DNA from: Luminiphilus syltensis NOR5-1B
GTDB lineage: Bacteria > Pseudomonadota > Gammaproteobacteria > Pseudomonadales > Halieaceae
Assembly: GCF_000158175.1 (NCBI RefSeq)
Contig: NZ_DS999411.1
Span: forward strand, 2,339,784-2,403,783
Reading direction: 5' to 3'
Length of the DNA: 64,000 nucleotides
Shown: piece after piece, positions 49,392 to 58,322 of the stretch
Position numbering within the stretch: position 1 is the stretch's first letter
How the letters are laid out: each line of letters opens with the position of its first letter
Notes under the pieces: model-generated
What the model was told of the DNA's origin: nothing
What the model saw: the letters and a program-made list of their open reading frames with translations, nothing else
The model's database searches: none
Program-made: the position numbers and the translations under genes

Positions 49392-51131
49392 TTACTGTTT
49401 TGTGTAAACGGTCCGTCCTTCCTTGATGGTTTCCAATACAACGATGTTCTTGATGTCTTCTTCCGGAACCTTGAGCGGGTTCTTATCAAGGATGACCAGG
49501 TCAGCCAGCTTGCCGGCTTCCAGGGTCCCTTTCGTGTCCTCTTCAAAGTGCTGGTAGGCTGACCAGCGGGTTATGGCCTGGAGCGCCTCATAGGCAGTGA
49601 TTTTTTCGTTGGCTCCAATAACCCGACCGGATCGCGATTTACGTTCTACAGAGATTCCCATCATTCGCATCAGATTGGGTAAGGCAACCGGCGCATCGGT
49701 ATGGATGGTAATCTTGACGCCTTTATCCAAAGCCGTGCGGGTAGGGCTTATTTTATTACCTAAACGCTCACCGATAATTTGCTTGTGCCAGTCACCCCAG
49801 TAATAGGTATGCAACGGGAACAGAGATACCATTAAATTTAAATCCTTCGCGTCGTCCAGTTGGTCTTCGCGCAGATATTGCCCATGAATAATCACATCGC
49901 GTCTTTGCGCATGGCTATAGTCTTTTTCCAGCGAACGCAGAGTCCTCAGTAGTTGGTCTGCCGCAGCATCTCCATTGGCGTGCGTTAATACCTGCCAATT
50001 ATTTTTGTAGGCTTTCTCGTAGATCGCGCGCAAGGTCTCGTCGTTAGGAATGGCGGGATACCCTTTGTAATTCGCGTCTGCGCCATCAGGGGGTAGTAAA
50101 TAGGGAATGGTCCTCCAGGCGGTCCTTCCCTGGGGCGATCCATCGAGCGTGACTTTCATGCCGCCGATTCGGTAGTGATTACTGTACTGTTTACTATTCC
50201 ACTCGCTCGCCATGAGTTCATCAACAGCGGTGTAATCAACATAGCTGACAACATCGAGTTTGAGCTGTCCCGAATTTGCGGCATCGACCATTTGTTGGTG
50301 GGCAGATTCCATAGTCCTCCCGTCTTGAGCCGTGGTATAGCCATAGGACAAAGCCATAGTCTGACCGGCTTCAAAAAACCGGTCCGCAGCCTGTCTGCTG
50401 GCTGGAGCGATCGCCGTGATCAGATGGGGTATCGCCGCTAATTCTTCTAAGACACCATTGGGCTCGTTCCCGTTTTCTCGTCGTATAAGCCCCCCTTCAG
50501 GGTCTTGGGTATTGGTGTCGTAGCCCAGTTTCTCCAATCCCTTGGAATTGACCACAGCAAAATGACCTGAGATGTGAACGATCATTACCGGGAACTCCCT
50601 GGAGACTTTGTCCAGGTCGTGCTTGGTGGGAAAGCGCTTCTCCTCGAGCACAGAGTCATCGAAACCCATCCCGAAAATCCAGCCGGTTAAGGCCCTGTTC
50701 TCGGGGGTACTCCACTCCCTAAGAATGTTGATAAGCGTGGGGATATCGTTAGCGCCTGCGTCCGGCGGGGGTAGAATTTGAGCGCCGATGGCTTGCACAC
50801 CAAAAGCGGAAAAATGCGCGTGACCATCAATTAGTCCGGGCAGCAGCGTTTTGCCACCCAAGTCGACTGTCTGGGCATTAGGAAATTTTTTTTCTGCTTC
50901 AGAGAGGTCGCCGGCAAAAGTAATTTTATCCGCATCAACAACGAGCGCTTCGACATAGGCAGGTTCTTCGCCCTGCATGGTAAGAATGTCACCACCGAAA
51001 TACAGTTGCCTCGCAGGTGGTTCATTGGCCTGTTCTTGGGGTGGTGCGCGTTCCTGCTCGCACGCCGAAAATAAACCAACGCACGCGATACAAAAGAGGG
51101 TCGCTGCAGTTTTTAGACCGAATAGCTTCAT
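49392..51131 (-). CDS. YtcJ-type amidohydrolase, lipoprotein
   Basis: 579 residues. Lipoprotein signal peptide with lipobox FSAC at about residue 24, so it is probably lipid-anchored in the envelope. The metal site is intact: HAH in LPGLIDGHAHFSAFG, HISGHF, Lys in GGMKVTLDGSPQG, HANGDAA, IIHGQYL and HTDAPVAL. YtcJ-like enzymes hydrolyse amide or formamide bonds; the substrate cannot be deduced. Its base composition looks more AT-rich than the flanking core genes (many AAA/TTT runs), which suggests acquisition from elsewhere. Confidence 0.88.
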   Translation of the reverse strand: MKLFGLKTAATLFCIACVGLFSACEQERAPPQEQANEPPARQLYFGGDILTMQGEEPAYVEALVVDADKITFAGDLSEAEKKFPNAQTVDLGGKTLLPGLIDGHAHFSAFGVQAIGAQILPPPDAGANDIPTLINILREWSTPENRALTGWIFGMGFDDSVLEEKRFPTKHDLDKVSREFPVMIVHISGHFAVVNSKGLEKLGYDTNTQDPEGGLIRRENGNEPNGVLEELAAIPHLITAIAPASRQAADRFFEAGQTMALSYGYTTAQDGRTMESAHQQMVDAANSGQLKLDVVSYVDYTAVDELMASEWNSKQYSNHYRIGGMKVTLDGSPQGRTAWRTIPYLLPPDGADANYKGYPAIPNDETLRAIYEKAYKNNWQVLTHANGDAAADQLLRTLRSLEKDYSHAQRRDVIIHGQYLREDQLDDAKDLNLMVSLFPLHTYYWGDWHKQIIGERLGNKISPTRTALDKGVKITIHTDAPVALPNLMRMMGISVERKSRSGRVIGANEKITAYEALQAITRWSAYQHFEEDTKGTLEAGKLADLVILDKNPLKVPEEDIKNIVVLETIKEGRTVYTKQ

Positions 51132-51365
51132 ATTGAGTGTCTCACACGATTTTTAAGGTCTTTTCGACGTCATGACTCGGTCAATAGGTTCGTCTTAGGA
51201 TCAGATGTAGATTATCCACCGCATTTCTTGAAAAGGAAGTAGAAGTCTGGGGAAGGTCTAAAGTTAAGTCTGGCAATGTGACGCCACTCAGATTGGCTTG
51301 CGAGTTAGCGCCGATTGCTAGAAGGTGGCTCTGATTGAAGACTCGCCGCAGAAAGGAAGTCGCAA

Positions 51366-52160
51366 TTGGGCATTATTGACTATCAAAGTCCCTTCAAGCT
51401 CTTGGTTTCGGTGAAGGGGCACCCTTATGAGCGTGACGCGTTCGCAGCCATGCTCGAGTCCTTTGAGGGCATTGCCCCGACTATTGTCGAGCAGCCGGCA
51501 ACCGAGGTGCTGATTGCCACGGGTGCGGCCGCGGAGTGGGATGCGCTACTTTTTTACGATATGCCGGGTATTGACTTCAGCACCCAGCCTCCGGGTTTTA
51601 TCGAACCCTGTGACCGCTTGCGCGGGGGTTTCGCTGGGTTGCTGGAGCGTGGCATGGGCATGGTGTTTCTGCACCACGCGCTCGCCGGCTGGCCACTGTG
51701 GCCCGAGTATGGCGAGGTTGTCGGCGGACGATTTTTTTACGCGCCGACAAATTGCCGAGGTAGACCGGTGCTCGATTCCGGTTATCGTCATGAGGTCACG
51801 CATACCGTGTTCGTGCTCGATAGAGGCCACCCGGTGACCCAGGGCGTTGAAGCCGAATTTACCGTGACCGACGAGCTCTATCTCGCCGAGGTCTTCGAAG
51901 ACGACGTTACGCCGCTGTTGGCGAGTAGTTACGAATTCAGTCGCGATCATTTTTATTCCGCCCACCACGCGGTGAACGGACGCATGTTTTGCAATGACGA
52001 CTGGGATCACGTGCCGGGCTCATCGCTGATTGGCTGGTGTCGGCAAGCGGGTAACAGTTCGGTTGTCTATTTACAGCCCGGTGATGGCCCCACCGCCTAT
52101 CGCGATAGCAACTATGCAAGATTGGTTGAGAATGCAGTCCGGTGGGTGGCACCCAATTAA
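51366..52160 (+). CDS. ThuA-like glutamine-amidotransferase-fold protein
   Basis: 264 residues from TTG 51366, preceded by AGGAAG at a 7-bp gap. The ThuA/DUF1037-like fold shows in WDALLFYDMPG, GMGMVFLHHALAGWPLWPEYGEVVGGRF, HPVTQGVEAEFTVTDELY and the C-terminal ARLVENAVRWV. ThuA-type proteins are linked to sugar use, but many members have no known substrate. Nothing nearby is a sugar transporter. Divergent from the amidohydrolase lipoprotein across 234 bp in which I see no gene. Confidence 0.82.
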   Translation: MGIIDYQSPFKLLVSVKGHPYERDAFAAMLESFEGIAPTIVEQPATEVLIATGAAAEWDALLFYDMPGIDFSTQPPGFIEPCDRLRGGFAGLLERGMGMVFLHHALAGWPLWPEYGEVVGGRFFYAPTNCRGRPVLDSGYRHEVTHTVFVLDRGHPVTQGVEAEFTVTDELYLAEVFEDDVTPLLASSYEFSRDHFYSAHHAVNGRMFCNDDWDHVPGSSLIGWCRQAGNSSVVYLQPGDGPTAYRDSNYARLVENAVRWVAPN

Positions 52161-52456
52161 CAGGCAGGCGGGCAGACAAACAGGGATTGGATATCTCCAA
52201 CACCGATTCCTAGTCAGTGTGGAGCGGAATGTCATTTTAAGTGGTGCCGTTTATTCCCTGATCCAGCGTCAATGCCGGTAGTGGTAAGTAGAGATCTGAA
52301 ACCGGGACGCCTTTAGGGGCGATGCTTTCGATAACGCTACACTTTCATCGAGGGTGAGTCTGGATAATAGATCTAGATAACTGAGATACCGACATCGCAA
52401 TTTCAGTAAAATATTTGGTAACCTCGCTCGCGCCTTATTTTATTTCTGGATACCCT

Positions 52457-53053
52457 ATGCAGATCACGTCCTATCGTCTGCTCAAGCCATTTTTAACACT
52501 TCGTTTTTTGGCGGTATTCACAATATTTTCAATGAGCGCCTGCAGCGGCATTGACGTCAACCCCGAGGCTACTGATACTTTTGTAGCAACAGGCTATACC
52601 ACCTATGCCTGGCGCAGCGCGCCCCCCTCATCAGAGGTGTCGAGCAAGGACATACTTCCCCAGAAAAGCCCCTATATTCGTGCGGCTTTGGAAGAAAAAA
52701 TGACCGAGTTGGGTTATCAGCGTATTGAAAAAGACGATGCCGAATTTCTCGTCGAGTATTTGGTGGCATCCGGGCACAACGATGGACAGCTGGTACACGG
52801 CGGCTCGAATGACCTGTTGTATGGTAGTTCCGCCAATCGAGAGATTGATGGCGCATCAGCCGACAATGCCTATGCGCTCAGCGGCATTGTTGAAACCGGA
52901 GATATCACGCTTCTGTTCTTTGATGCGATGACAAACGATGTGCTGTGGCAGGTTCAAATGAGCATCGTCGTCGAAAACGCCAATCGCATAGACGATGAGG
53001 AAGTGCGGAAAGCGATACACAAAGGGCTTTCATCGCTCCCTCAGGTGCTCTAA
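52457..53053 (+). CDS. DUF4136 lipoprotein
   Basis: 198 residues from ATG 52457; the signal peptide ends in lipobox MSAC. The mature part starts with the DUF4136 pattern (TGYTTYAWRSAPP) and includes AALEEKMTELGYQRIEKDDAEFLVEYLVA and TLLFFDAMTNDVLWQVQMS. DUF4136 proteins are small envelope lipoproteins of unknown role. It stands alone: the 296 bp before it show no gene, only AT-rich DNA that may hold its promoter. Confidence 0.87.
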   Translation: MQITSYRLLKPFLTLRFLAVFTIFSMSACSGIDVNPEATDTFVATGYTTYAWRSAPPSSEVSSKDILPQKSPYIRAALEEKMTELGYQRIEKDDAEFLVEYLVASGHNDGQLVHGGSNDLLYGSSANREIDGASADNAYALSGIVETGDITLLFFDAMTNDVLWQVQMSIVVENANRIDDEEVRKAIHKGLSSLPQVL

Positions 53054-53482
53054 GTTCCGGCTGAGCTTTCAAAATCGAAGCCGTGCGGGTAACGTGCAAG
53101 CCGAAACCTCGCTGAGGCTCTAGTCATCTGAACGCATGGCTCCTCATCATCAACCGAGCGCTGAGAATGTCGGTTCAACCCGTGTTTGGATTCGTCCTAG
53201 TTTGAAAGGCCTTTGAGGTCAGGTGATAGGATTGATGCTTCCGTAGATTCGGTCTCCTGATTGTGCTTACTCCACGGGACCTGGTCGCCCATGTCGGCAT
53301 GTTTCGGTGTCAGCCTAAGGGTCACGGCAACGTCGCGACCACGCCCAAACTCATCATAAGAGCCCAAAAAACCCGACTGTAGTGGTTAACTGATTTCAAA
53401 CTCTTTTTCGATCGGTTTCTCACCTCAGCAATTAGCTCGTACACTGGGTGTTGAACATTTCCTAGAGGCTTTGGTTTTGCGC
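53054..53482 (+). other. 429-bp intergenic region with no recognisable gene
   Basis: All three frames on each strand are short, and none resembles a protein I know. There is no tRNA-like or strong hairpin-plus-T structure. The last 100 bp are AT-richer and may contain the promoter of the following amidohydrolase. AGAGG at 53463-53467 is 15 bp from its ATG, too far to be a good ribosome binding site. Confidence 0.5.
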
Positions 53483-55264
53483 ATGCGTAAATTTCCCTTT
53501 TGTAACATCTTGCTGTTCTGTGCCGCTTTTTCTCTGCTTGCCTGTGAGCCAGAGCAGGCTCGCGAGCAGTCATCAGGTCCGTCAGCGGATCAAACAGTGG
53601 CGGAGAACTCAGCGTCCCATGTTTTTGTGGGGGCCAGGATTTTCACTTCTGATGAGGGGGTGCCGCTTGCGTCCGCAATGGCGATCAATGGCGACCGTAT
53701 TGTGTATGTCGGCGACGAAGAGGGCGTAGCGCCTTTCGTTGCTGACAGCACAGTCACTGTGGATCTCGCGGGGAAGTTGATTCTTCCCGGCCTGGTCGAT
53801 GCCCATACCCATCCTGGGTATCTTGCAATCTATAACCGGCTGATTGATCTGCCAGAGGCTGCAAGCCGCGCGGATCAGATAGAGGATATAAAAACCTTGC
53901 TGGCGGAAAATGCCGATCAGGACATTGTCTATGCCATTGGTTGGGACAACCGCTTTTTCGGGACCGATGGCCCAAGCCGGAAGGAGCTGGATGCGTTGGA
54001 ATCTGAGCGACCGGTGCTCATTTACGACATCACCATGCACAGTCTATGGGTCAATTCCCGAGCGCTGGAGGCATCCGGAATAGGTGAAGACCCGGTCGAT
54101 CCCTTGCCCGATGTGGCTTATTACAAACGGGATGAGAAGGGTGAACTCACGGGTTACATCACCGAATCCGCGGCCACGTTGTTCATCAACCGCTTCTTCG
54201 ATATGGGAGAGTCTGAAACCGCCATTTTGTCTGATTTCATTAATTACCTAAGCAGTCGGGGTGTCACCAGCTTGCTCGATGCGGGTAATTTTGGACTCGA
54301 TGAAGAGGTGTATCGTGCCGTAAAGGGGCTGGATGAACGTGGTGCGCTGCCCCTGCGCTACCACGGCGCTTACACGGTATTTTTGCCCGGTCAGTCCGAG
54401 ACGGCAGTGGAAGAGCTCAAGCGATTGGCCGCGTCCTACAATTCAGAAAACCTGAAAATTGACACCTTGAAAATTTTCCTCGATGGGGTGGTAGAAACCC
54501 GCACCGCTCATATGTTGCAAGACTACAACGATACACCCGGCAACAGGGGCGGAAGTCTGTTCGGCGTGGACACGCTGACAACGCTTGTTATCGAGGTGGA
54601 TCAAGCCGGCTTTAATTTGCATGTGCACGCGTTGGGCGACCAGTCTTCACGAACAGTGCTCGATGCCGTCGAAGCCGCGCGAACGCAGCTGGGAAGACCC
54701 CTCGGCATCACTGTAGCCATCACTCATCTACAAGTGGTCGACGCAGCGGACTTTGCACGCTACGCCGAGTTGGATGTGATCGGCCAATTTACCCCGGCAT
54801 GGCATTCCTACGATCAGCCCTATTACTCAGAGGCGCTCGGGGAGCGCGCCAAACACCCTTATCCTGTGGCTGAGCTTATAAGAGCTGGCGCCACCGTGAA
54901 CTTCTCCAGCGATGTGTATTTCCCCAGCGAATGGGCCGATCATTCCGCCAGTCCGTTTACGGGCATTCAGGTGGGACATACCAGGAAAGGCAGAGAAGCT
55001 GGGCCCGATGACCCCGCAAGCGGCCCAAAGTACGAGCAATTGAGTCGTGAGACCATGGTGAAGGGGTACACCATGGGCGGCGTGATACAGCTGGGAACCG
55101 AATCTGATCTGGGGTCACTCACAGCCGGGAAAAAAGCCGATTTCATCATTCTAAATGAAGATCTGTTTTCTATGGATCCATCCAGGATCAGCGAAATTGT
55201 ACCGACAGCTGTGGTGTTCGATGGCACGCTGGTGCAGGGAGAATGGCCGGATTTTGATGGCTAG
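53483..55264 (+). CDS. YtcJ-type amidohydrolase, lipoprotein
   Basis: 593 residues from ATG 53483; TTG 53471 is possible. The signal peptide ends with lipobox SLLAC. Metal ligands are intact: HTH in LPGLVDAHTHPGYL, Lys in TLKIFLDGVVETRTA, His in VHALGDQSS, His in AITHLQVVD and Asp in FSSDVYFP. The C-terminus closes with LGSLTAGKKADFIIL. It is a distant paralogue of the proteins at 49.4-51.1 kb and 6.0-7.6 kb. Substrate unknown. It is followed by a tRNA fragment and a terminator hairpin. Confidence 0.88.
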   Translation: MRKFPFCNILLFCAAFSLLACEPEQAREQSSGPSADQTVAENSASHVFVGARIFTSDEGVPLASAMAINGDRIVYVGDEEGVAPFVADSTVTVDLAGKLILPGLVDAHTHPGYLAIYNRLIDLPEAASRADQIEDIKTLLAENADQDIVYAIGWDNRFFGTDGPSRKELDALESERPVLIYDITMHSLWVNSRALEASGIGEDPVDPLPDVAYYKRDEKGELTGYITESAATLFINRFFDMGESETAILSDFINYLSSRGVTSLLDAGNFGLDEEVYRAVKGLDERGALPLRYHGAYTVFLPGQSETAVEELKRLAASYNSENLKIDTLKIFLDGVVETRTAHMLQDYNDTPGNRGGSLFGVDTLTTLVIEVDQAGFNLHVHALGDQSSRTVLDAVEAARTQLGRPLGITVAITHLQVVDAADFARYAELDVIGQFTPAWHSYDQPYYSEALGERAKHPYPVAELIRAGATVNFSSDVYFPSEWADHSASPFTGIQVGHTRKGREAGPDDPASGPKYEQLSRETMVKGYTMGGVIQLGTESDLGSLTAGKKADFIILNEDLFSMDPSRISEIVPTAVVFDGTLVQGEWPDFDG

Positions 55265-55286
55265 ATTGGCCACAACGCTTTAAGAG

Positions 55287-55336
55287 TGGTCCGCCCGGCA
55301 GGGCTCGAACCTGCAACCGCCAGCCTAGAAGGCAGT
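55287..55336 (-). pseudogene. 3' fragment of a tRNA-Arg-like gene
   Basis: Read leftwards, this has an anticodon loop CTTCTAG (TCT), a perfect T-arm GCAGG-TTCGAGC-CCTGC, an acceptor 3' strand and ACCA. No D-arm or matching 5' acceptor strand precedes it. It aligns base for base with the 3' half of the intact tRNA-Arg 166 bp away, with roughly 70% identity and an identical 17-base core across the T-arm. It is in the same orientation, as a site-specific integration scar would leave. Confidence 0.7.
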
Positions 55337-55390
55337 TTTTAGACTCTTCATCATCAACAGGGTTTAGTGAAAACCGGTCCACCCCACTGT

Positions 55391-55411
55391 AACTGGGGAG
55401 AGCCAGTTTTT
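55391..55411 (+). terminator. probable Rho-independent terminator after the amidohydrolase gene
   Basis: AACTGG/CCAGTT stem (55391-55408) with loop GGAGAG, followed by TTT directly after a stem that itself ends in TT. It lies about 130 bp after the stop at 55264. Confidence 0.55.
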
Positions 55412-55452
55412 ACTCCGCATAGACGCTTGTTCTGCCATGTTTGCGGATAATT

Positions 55453-55529
55453 TGGCACCCCGAGCAGGATTCGAACCTGCAACCGCCGCCTTAGAAGGGC
55501 GATGCTCTATCCAGTTGAGCTATCGGGGC
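55453..55529 (-). tRNA. tRNA-Arg (anticodon TCT)
   Basis: 77 bases with encoded CCA. Acceptor GCCCCGA/TCGGGGT, D-arm GCTCAACTGGATAGAGC, anticodon loop CTTCTAA, T-arm GCAGG-TTCGAAT-CCTGC. All stems pair. It has its own promoter and is flanked by a tRNA fragment downstream and an IS remnant upstream. Confidence 0.97.
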
Positions 55530-55538
55530 GTGGCGCGG

Positions 55539-55567
55539 ATTCTAGCCTATTGGGATTAAGTGGTCAT
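55539..55567 (-). promoter_or_regulatory. promoter of tRNA-Arg
   Basis: On the minus strand: ATGACC, a 17-bp spacer, TAGAAT, then CCGCGCC just before the tRNA, a GC-rich discriminator. The tRNA would be transcribed with a leader of only a few bases. Confidence 0.65.
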
Positions 55568-55783
55568 CATCCTGCAATTTTTTTTGGGTCATTGAAGAAT
55601 CTCGCGGCGGGGTAGGGCATGAGCGACGTAACCGAAAATGACGGCCAGTGAACTACCGTCTTAACCGAAGACCTGTGGGAAGTATTGGATGCCCTAGACG
55701 TTGTACTGGAGGTGTAATTCTTCCAACGAACCAGAACAGTCATTCGTAGGAAATTCTTTTACGTTGAATCAAATGAATTTTTT

Positions 55784-55968
55784 ATGCGCAAATCCAGATA
55801 TAGCGACGGCCAGATCCTGGCGATCCGTTACACCGAAAGCCTCGCTTTGAACCGTCTGTCGGGTCGCAAGGGGGCTCCTACGATAATGCGATGGCTGAAA
55901 GCGTGATCGGCCTTTTCAAAACTGAAGTGATTAGCCGGAAAGGGCTTTGGCACATTATGAGCCACTGA
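55784..55968 (+). pseudogene. IS3-family transposase remnant (orfA start joined to orfB end, frameshifted)
   Basis: The first codons MRKSRYSDGQILA match the start of an IS3-family OrfA. The text then jumps to IRYTESLA, which belongs late in OrfB. After a frame change it continues as FEPSVGSQGGSYDNAMAES and GLFKTEVISRKGLW, the classic C-terminal region of IS3 OrfB with the YDNA and AES motifs around the last catalytic Glu. Most of both genes is missing, so the element is dead. No terminal inverted repeats are obvious. The 215 bp before it and the 220 bp after it contain no gene I can name. Confidence 0.85.
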
Positions 55969-56187
55969 GTGAGCCCGGTGTGCATCCTGACTTGAACAAA
56001 ACGGTCTCCAATAGACCCGGTGCGATTCAACTCTGCGATTTTGCTGAAGCCCGCGCAGAGGCCAGGAGCGTTAAAGAAAAAGGAGTTCGCGCTGACGACC
56101 GGCCATCGATGTGAGCGCAACCCTTGCTTCCAACTGCCTTCCATGTAATCTGCTCACCAGTTACGAGCATTGACAGGACATCAACAA

Positions 56188-58311
56188 ATGCCTCACCGAT
56201 TACTCAGCCTTGCACCGTTTTTTCTTTTCTTCGTTTTCCTGACCACCGCAACCGTAACCCAGGCCAAGGTCTTCATCACTATCGAAGAAGTCGGTGACAA
56301 CGTTGTAGTCACTGCAGTCGGTTCCGCTCTCTTTACGGATTTAGCGCTGTCCTCCCAGTCAGATTTAGATCCTAACCTGTTCCATCAAGATGATAGCGGA
56401 GTCGTTTCGGGGGCAATCATAGTGGGCAACAGTGCCCTTGACGCGTCCGAGTACCGCATCCCTGCAGTTCCCGCCAATTTCTACATTGCCGGCGACCTGT
56501 TTCCCTCTCTGGCGGCTGATTCTGCGACGGGGGGAGCGGTTGGCTTACAGGTGGGGGGATCTGAAGCCATTCTCTTTCTACCCCCTGACTACGGCGGCGC
56601 TTTCGACGAACCCAACCCCATTAATTCGAGCGCTACTTTCAATAATCAGACCATCGCCTCGCTCAGTCTACGCCCGGGTACTTATACGTGGGAATGGGGC
56701 AACGCCAACCCGGATTCCCTGACGCTTTTCATTGTTGACCCTTCCGCAGAAACCAGTGAACTCAACGTCACCTATGAGCAGGTCGGTAATGACGTGGTCG
56801 CCACCGCGACGGGGTCGGCTGACATCACAGAGCTCACGTTGTTAGACCCCACCCTCTACACCCTCGCCAGTTCAGCAAACGGAATGTTCTGGAGAGGCTC
56901 CATCGCTAACGGTAGGCTCTTCGAAAGCGTTACCGGGCCGTGTGTTGGAGACTGCACCCAATACGGCATTCCGCCGACCGCGAATCGACCGCGTAGTGCG
57001 AACTTTTTTACCCCCGGAGACTCATCCTCAGGTGGAGGAGGCGCTGGCGTCACAGAATCCGACAGAGCAACTTCCACCGGGCGGGGAGCGCAACTAATCC
57101 TGCCCAGCGGCTACAGCTCGGGTGACCCAATTAGCGCTTCCAGCACCTTCAGCGACGAGTCCCTCCTTGTTAATCTCCAGGCGGTTCCCGGTGAATACAT
57201 CTGGAAATGGGGAGGAAGCAACCCGGGTCGATTGACGATTACCATCGTTGACCCCAATGCAGATGATGATGGCGACGGCACGCCCAACGGTAACGATACT
57301 TTTCCAGATAATCCCACAGAGGACACCGATAGTGACAACGATGGCATCGGTGATAACGGTGATGCCGGTGGGACTGGCATTGGCTTGAGCGTGGTCGACG
57401 CGTCGCTGGGATGCCAAATCAACAGCGTCGCATCCAGCGCTCCCGATACTACCAATGCGCCCGGCCCAGTCGCACCGCTTCAGCTTGCGTTTACTATCGA
57501 AGGATGTGGAAGCCCCGTCGAAGTTATCGCTCAGTTCGGCGACCCACTGCCCGATGGCAGCGTCGCGTACAAGGTTTCCGCGGGTGGCGTTTGGTCGGAA
57601 ATCCCCGGTGCCGTCCTTTCAGGAAATTCCGTACGCTACACCGTCACCGACGGTGGGCCTCTGGATTCTGACGGCATTGCCAATGGCACGATTGTTGATC
57701 CGGTTGCAACAGCGGTACCCCTTCCAGATGATGATGGTGACGGCACGCCCAACGATAGTGATGCTTTTCCAGATGATCCCACAGAGGACACCGATAGTGA
57801 CAACGATGGCATCGGTGATAACGGTGATGCCGGTGGGACTCGCGTTGGCTTGAGCGTGGTCGGCGCGTCGCCGGGATGCCAAATTAACAGCGTCGCATCC
57901 AGCGCTCCCGATACTACCAATGCACCCGGCCCAGCCGGACCGCTCCAGCTTGCGTTCACTATCGAGGGGTGTGGAAGCCCGGTCGAAGTTATCGCGCAGT
58001 TCGGCGACCCACTGCCCGATGGCAGCGTCGCGTACAAGGTTTCCGCCGGTGGCGTTTGGTCGGAAATCCCCGGTGCCGTCGTTTCAGGAAATTCCGTGCG
58101 CTACACCGTCACCGACGGTGGGCCTCTGGATTCTGACGGCGTTGCCAATGGCACGATTGTTGATCCGGTTGCAACAGCGGTGCCTTCAGCTACTAACCCC
58201 ACTACCCCCGGCGCCCCAGCAAGACCCGTTCCTGCTTTGGGCGGCTTTGGTCTGCTGCTGTTGGGTGGGCTAATTGCAGGGTTGGGCCTGCTGATCAGGC
58301 GCAAGCGCTAA
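56188..58311 (+). CDS. secreted repeat protein with Ca-binding segments, choice-of-anchor-U-like domains and IPTL-CTERM-like tail
   Basis: 707 residues from ATG 56188 (AGGACATC upstream). Signal peptide to about residue 28. Two diverged copies of a 150-residue beta-rich domain follow (each opens with VGDNVV / VGNDVV and ends TYTWEWGNANP / EYIWKWGGSNP). Next come two near-identical 155-residue units (359-513 and 514-668), each with a TSP3-like Asp-rich Ca-binding stretch (DDDGDGTPN, DSDNDGIGD) and a domain ending TDGGPLDSDG and ANGTIVDP, as in choice-of-anchor U proteins. The C-terminus is VPALGGFGLL, a hydrophobic helix and RRKR, like IPTL-CTERM sorting tails. Probably surface-anchored; ligand unknown. 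Confidence 0.82.
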   Translation: MPHRLLSLAPFFLFFVFLTTATVTQAKVFITIEEVGDNVVVTAVGSALFTDLALSSQSDLDPNLFHQDDSGVVSGAIIVGNSALDASEYRIPAVPANFYIAGDLFPSLAADSATGGAVGLQVGGSEAILFLPPDYGGAFDEPNPINSSATFNNQTIASLSLRPGTYTWEWGNANPDSLTLFIVDPSAETSELNVTYEQVGNDVVATATGSADITELTLLDPTLYTLASSANGMFWRGSIANGRLFESVTGPCVGDCTQYGIPPTANRPRSANFFTPGDSSSGGGGAGVTESDRATSTGRGAQLILPSGYSSGDPISASSTFSDESLLVNLQAVPGEYIWKWGGSNPGRLTITIVDPNADDDGDGTPNGNDTFPDNPTEDTDSDNDGIGDNGDAGGTGIGLSVVDASLGCQINSVASSAPDTTNAPGPVAPLQLAFTIEGCGSPVEVIAQFGDPLPDGSVAYKVSAGGVWSEIPGAVLSGNSVRYTVTDGGPLDSDGIANGTIVDPVATAVPLPDDDGDGTPNDSDAFPDDPTEDTDSDNDGIGDNGDAGGTRVGLSVVGASPGCQINSVASSAPDTTNAPGPAGPLQLAFTIEGCGSPVEVIAQFGDPLPDGSVAYKVSAGGVWSEIPGAVVSGNSVRYTVTDGGPLDSDGVANGTIVDPVATAVPSATNPTTPGAPARPVPALGGFGLLLLGGLIAGLGLLIRRKR
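57262..58185 (+). repeat. 465-bp tandem duplication inside the secreted protein gene
   Basis: Copy 1 runs 57262-57726 and copy 2 from 57727, a period of 465 bp (155 codons), so the frame is kept. About a dozen amino acid differences separate the copies by eye, clustered in the Ca-binding stretch and just after it. The DNA between is almost unchanged over long runs, which points to a recent duplication or to gene conversion. Confidence 0.92.
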
Positions 58312-58322
58312 TCCGGGTTAGT

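Noticed and set aside
55188-55382. 64-codon minus-strand frame over the tRNA fragment
   Set aside because: It covers the tRNA-like piece and the end of the amidohydrolase gene; no ribosome binding site or homology.
55640-55722. Short frame reading LTEDLWEVLDALDVVLEV before the IS remnant
   Set aside because: It looks protein-like but has only about 20 codons after an upstream stop and no start codon; perhaps debris of an older gene, not supportable as a feature.
57262-58185. Long repeats as a possible CRISPR or mobile array
   Set aside because: There are only two units of 465 bp, both coding in the same frame, without spacers; it is an internal gene duplication.
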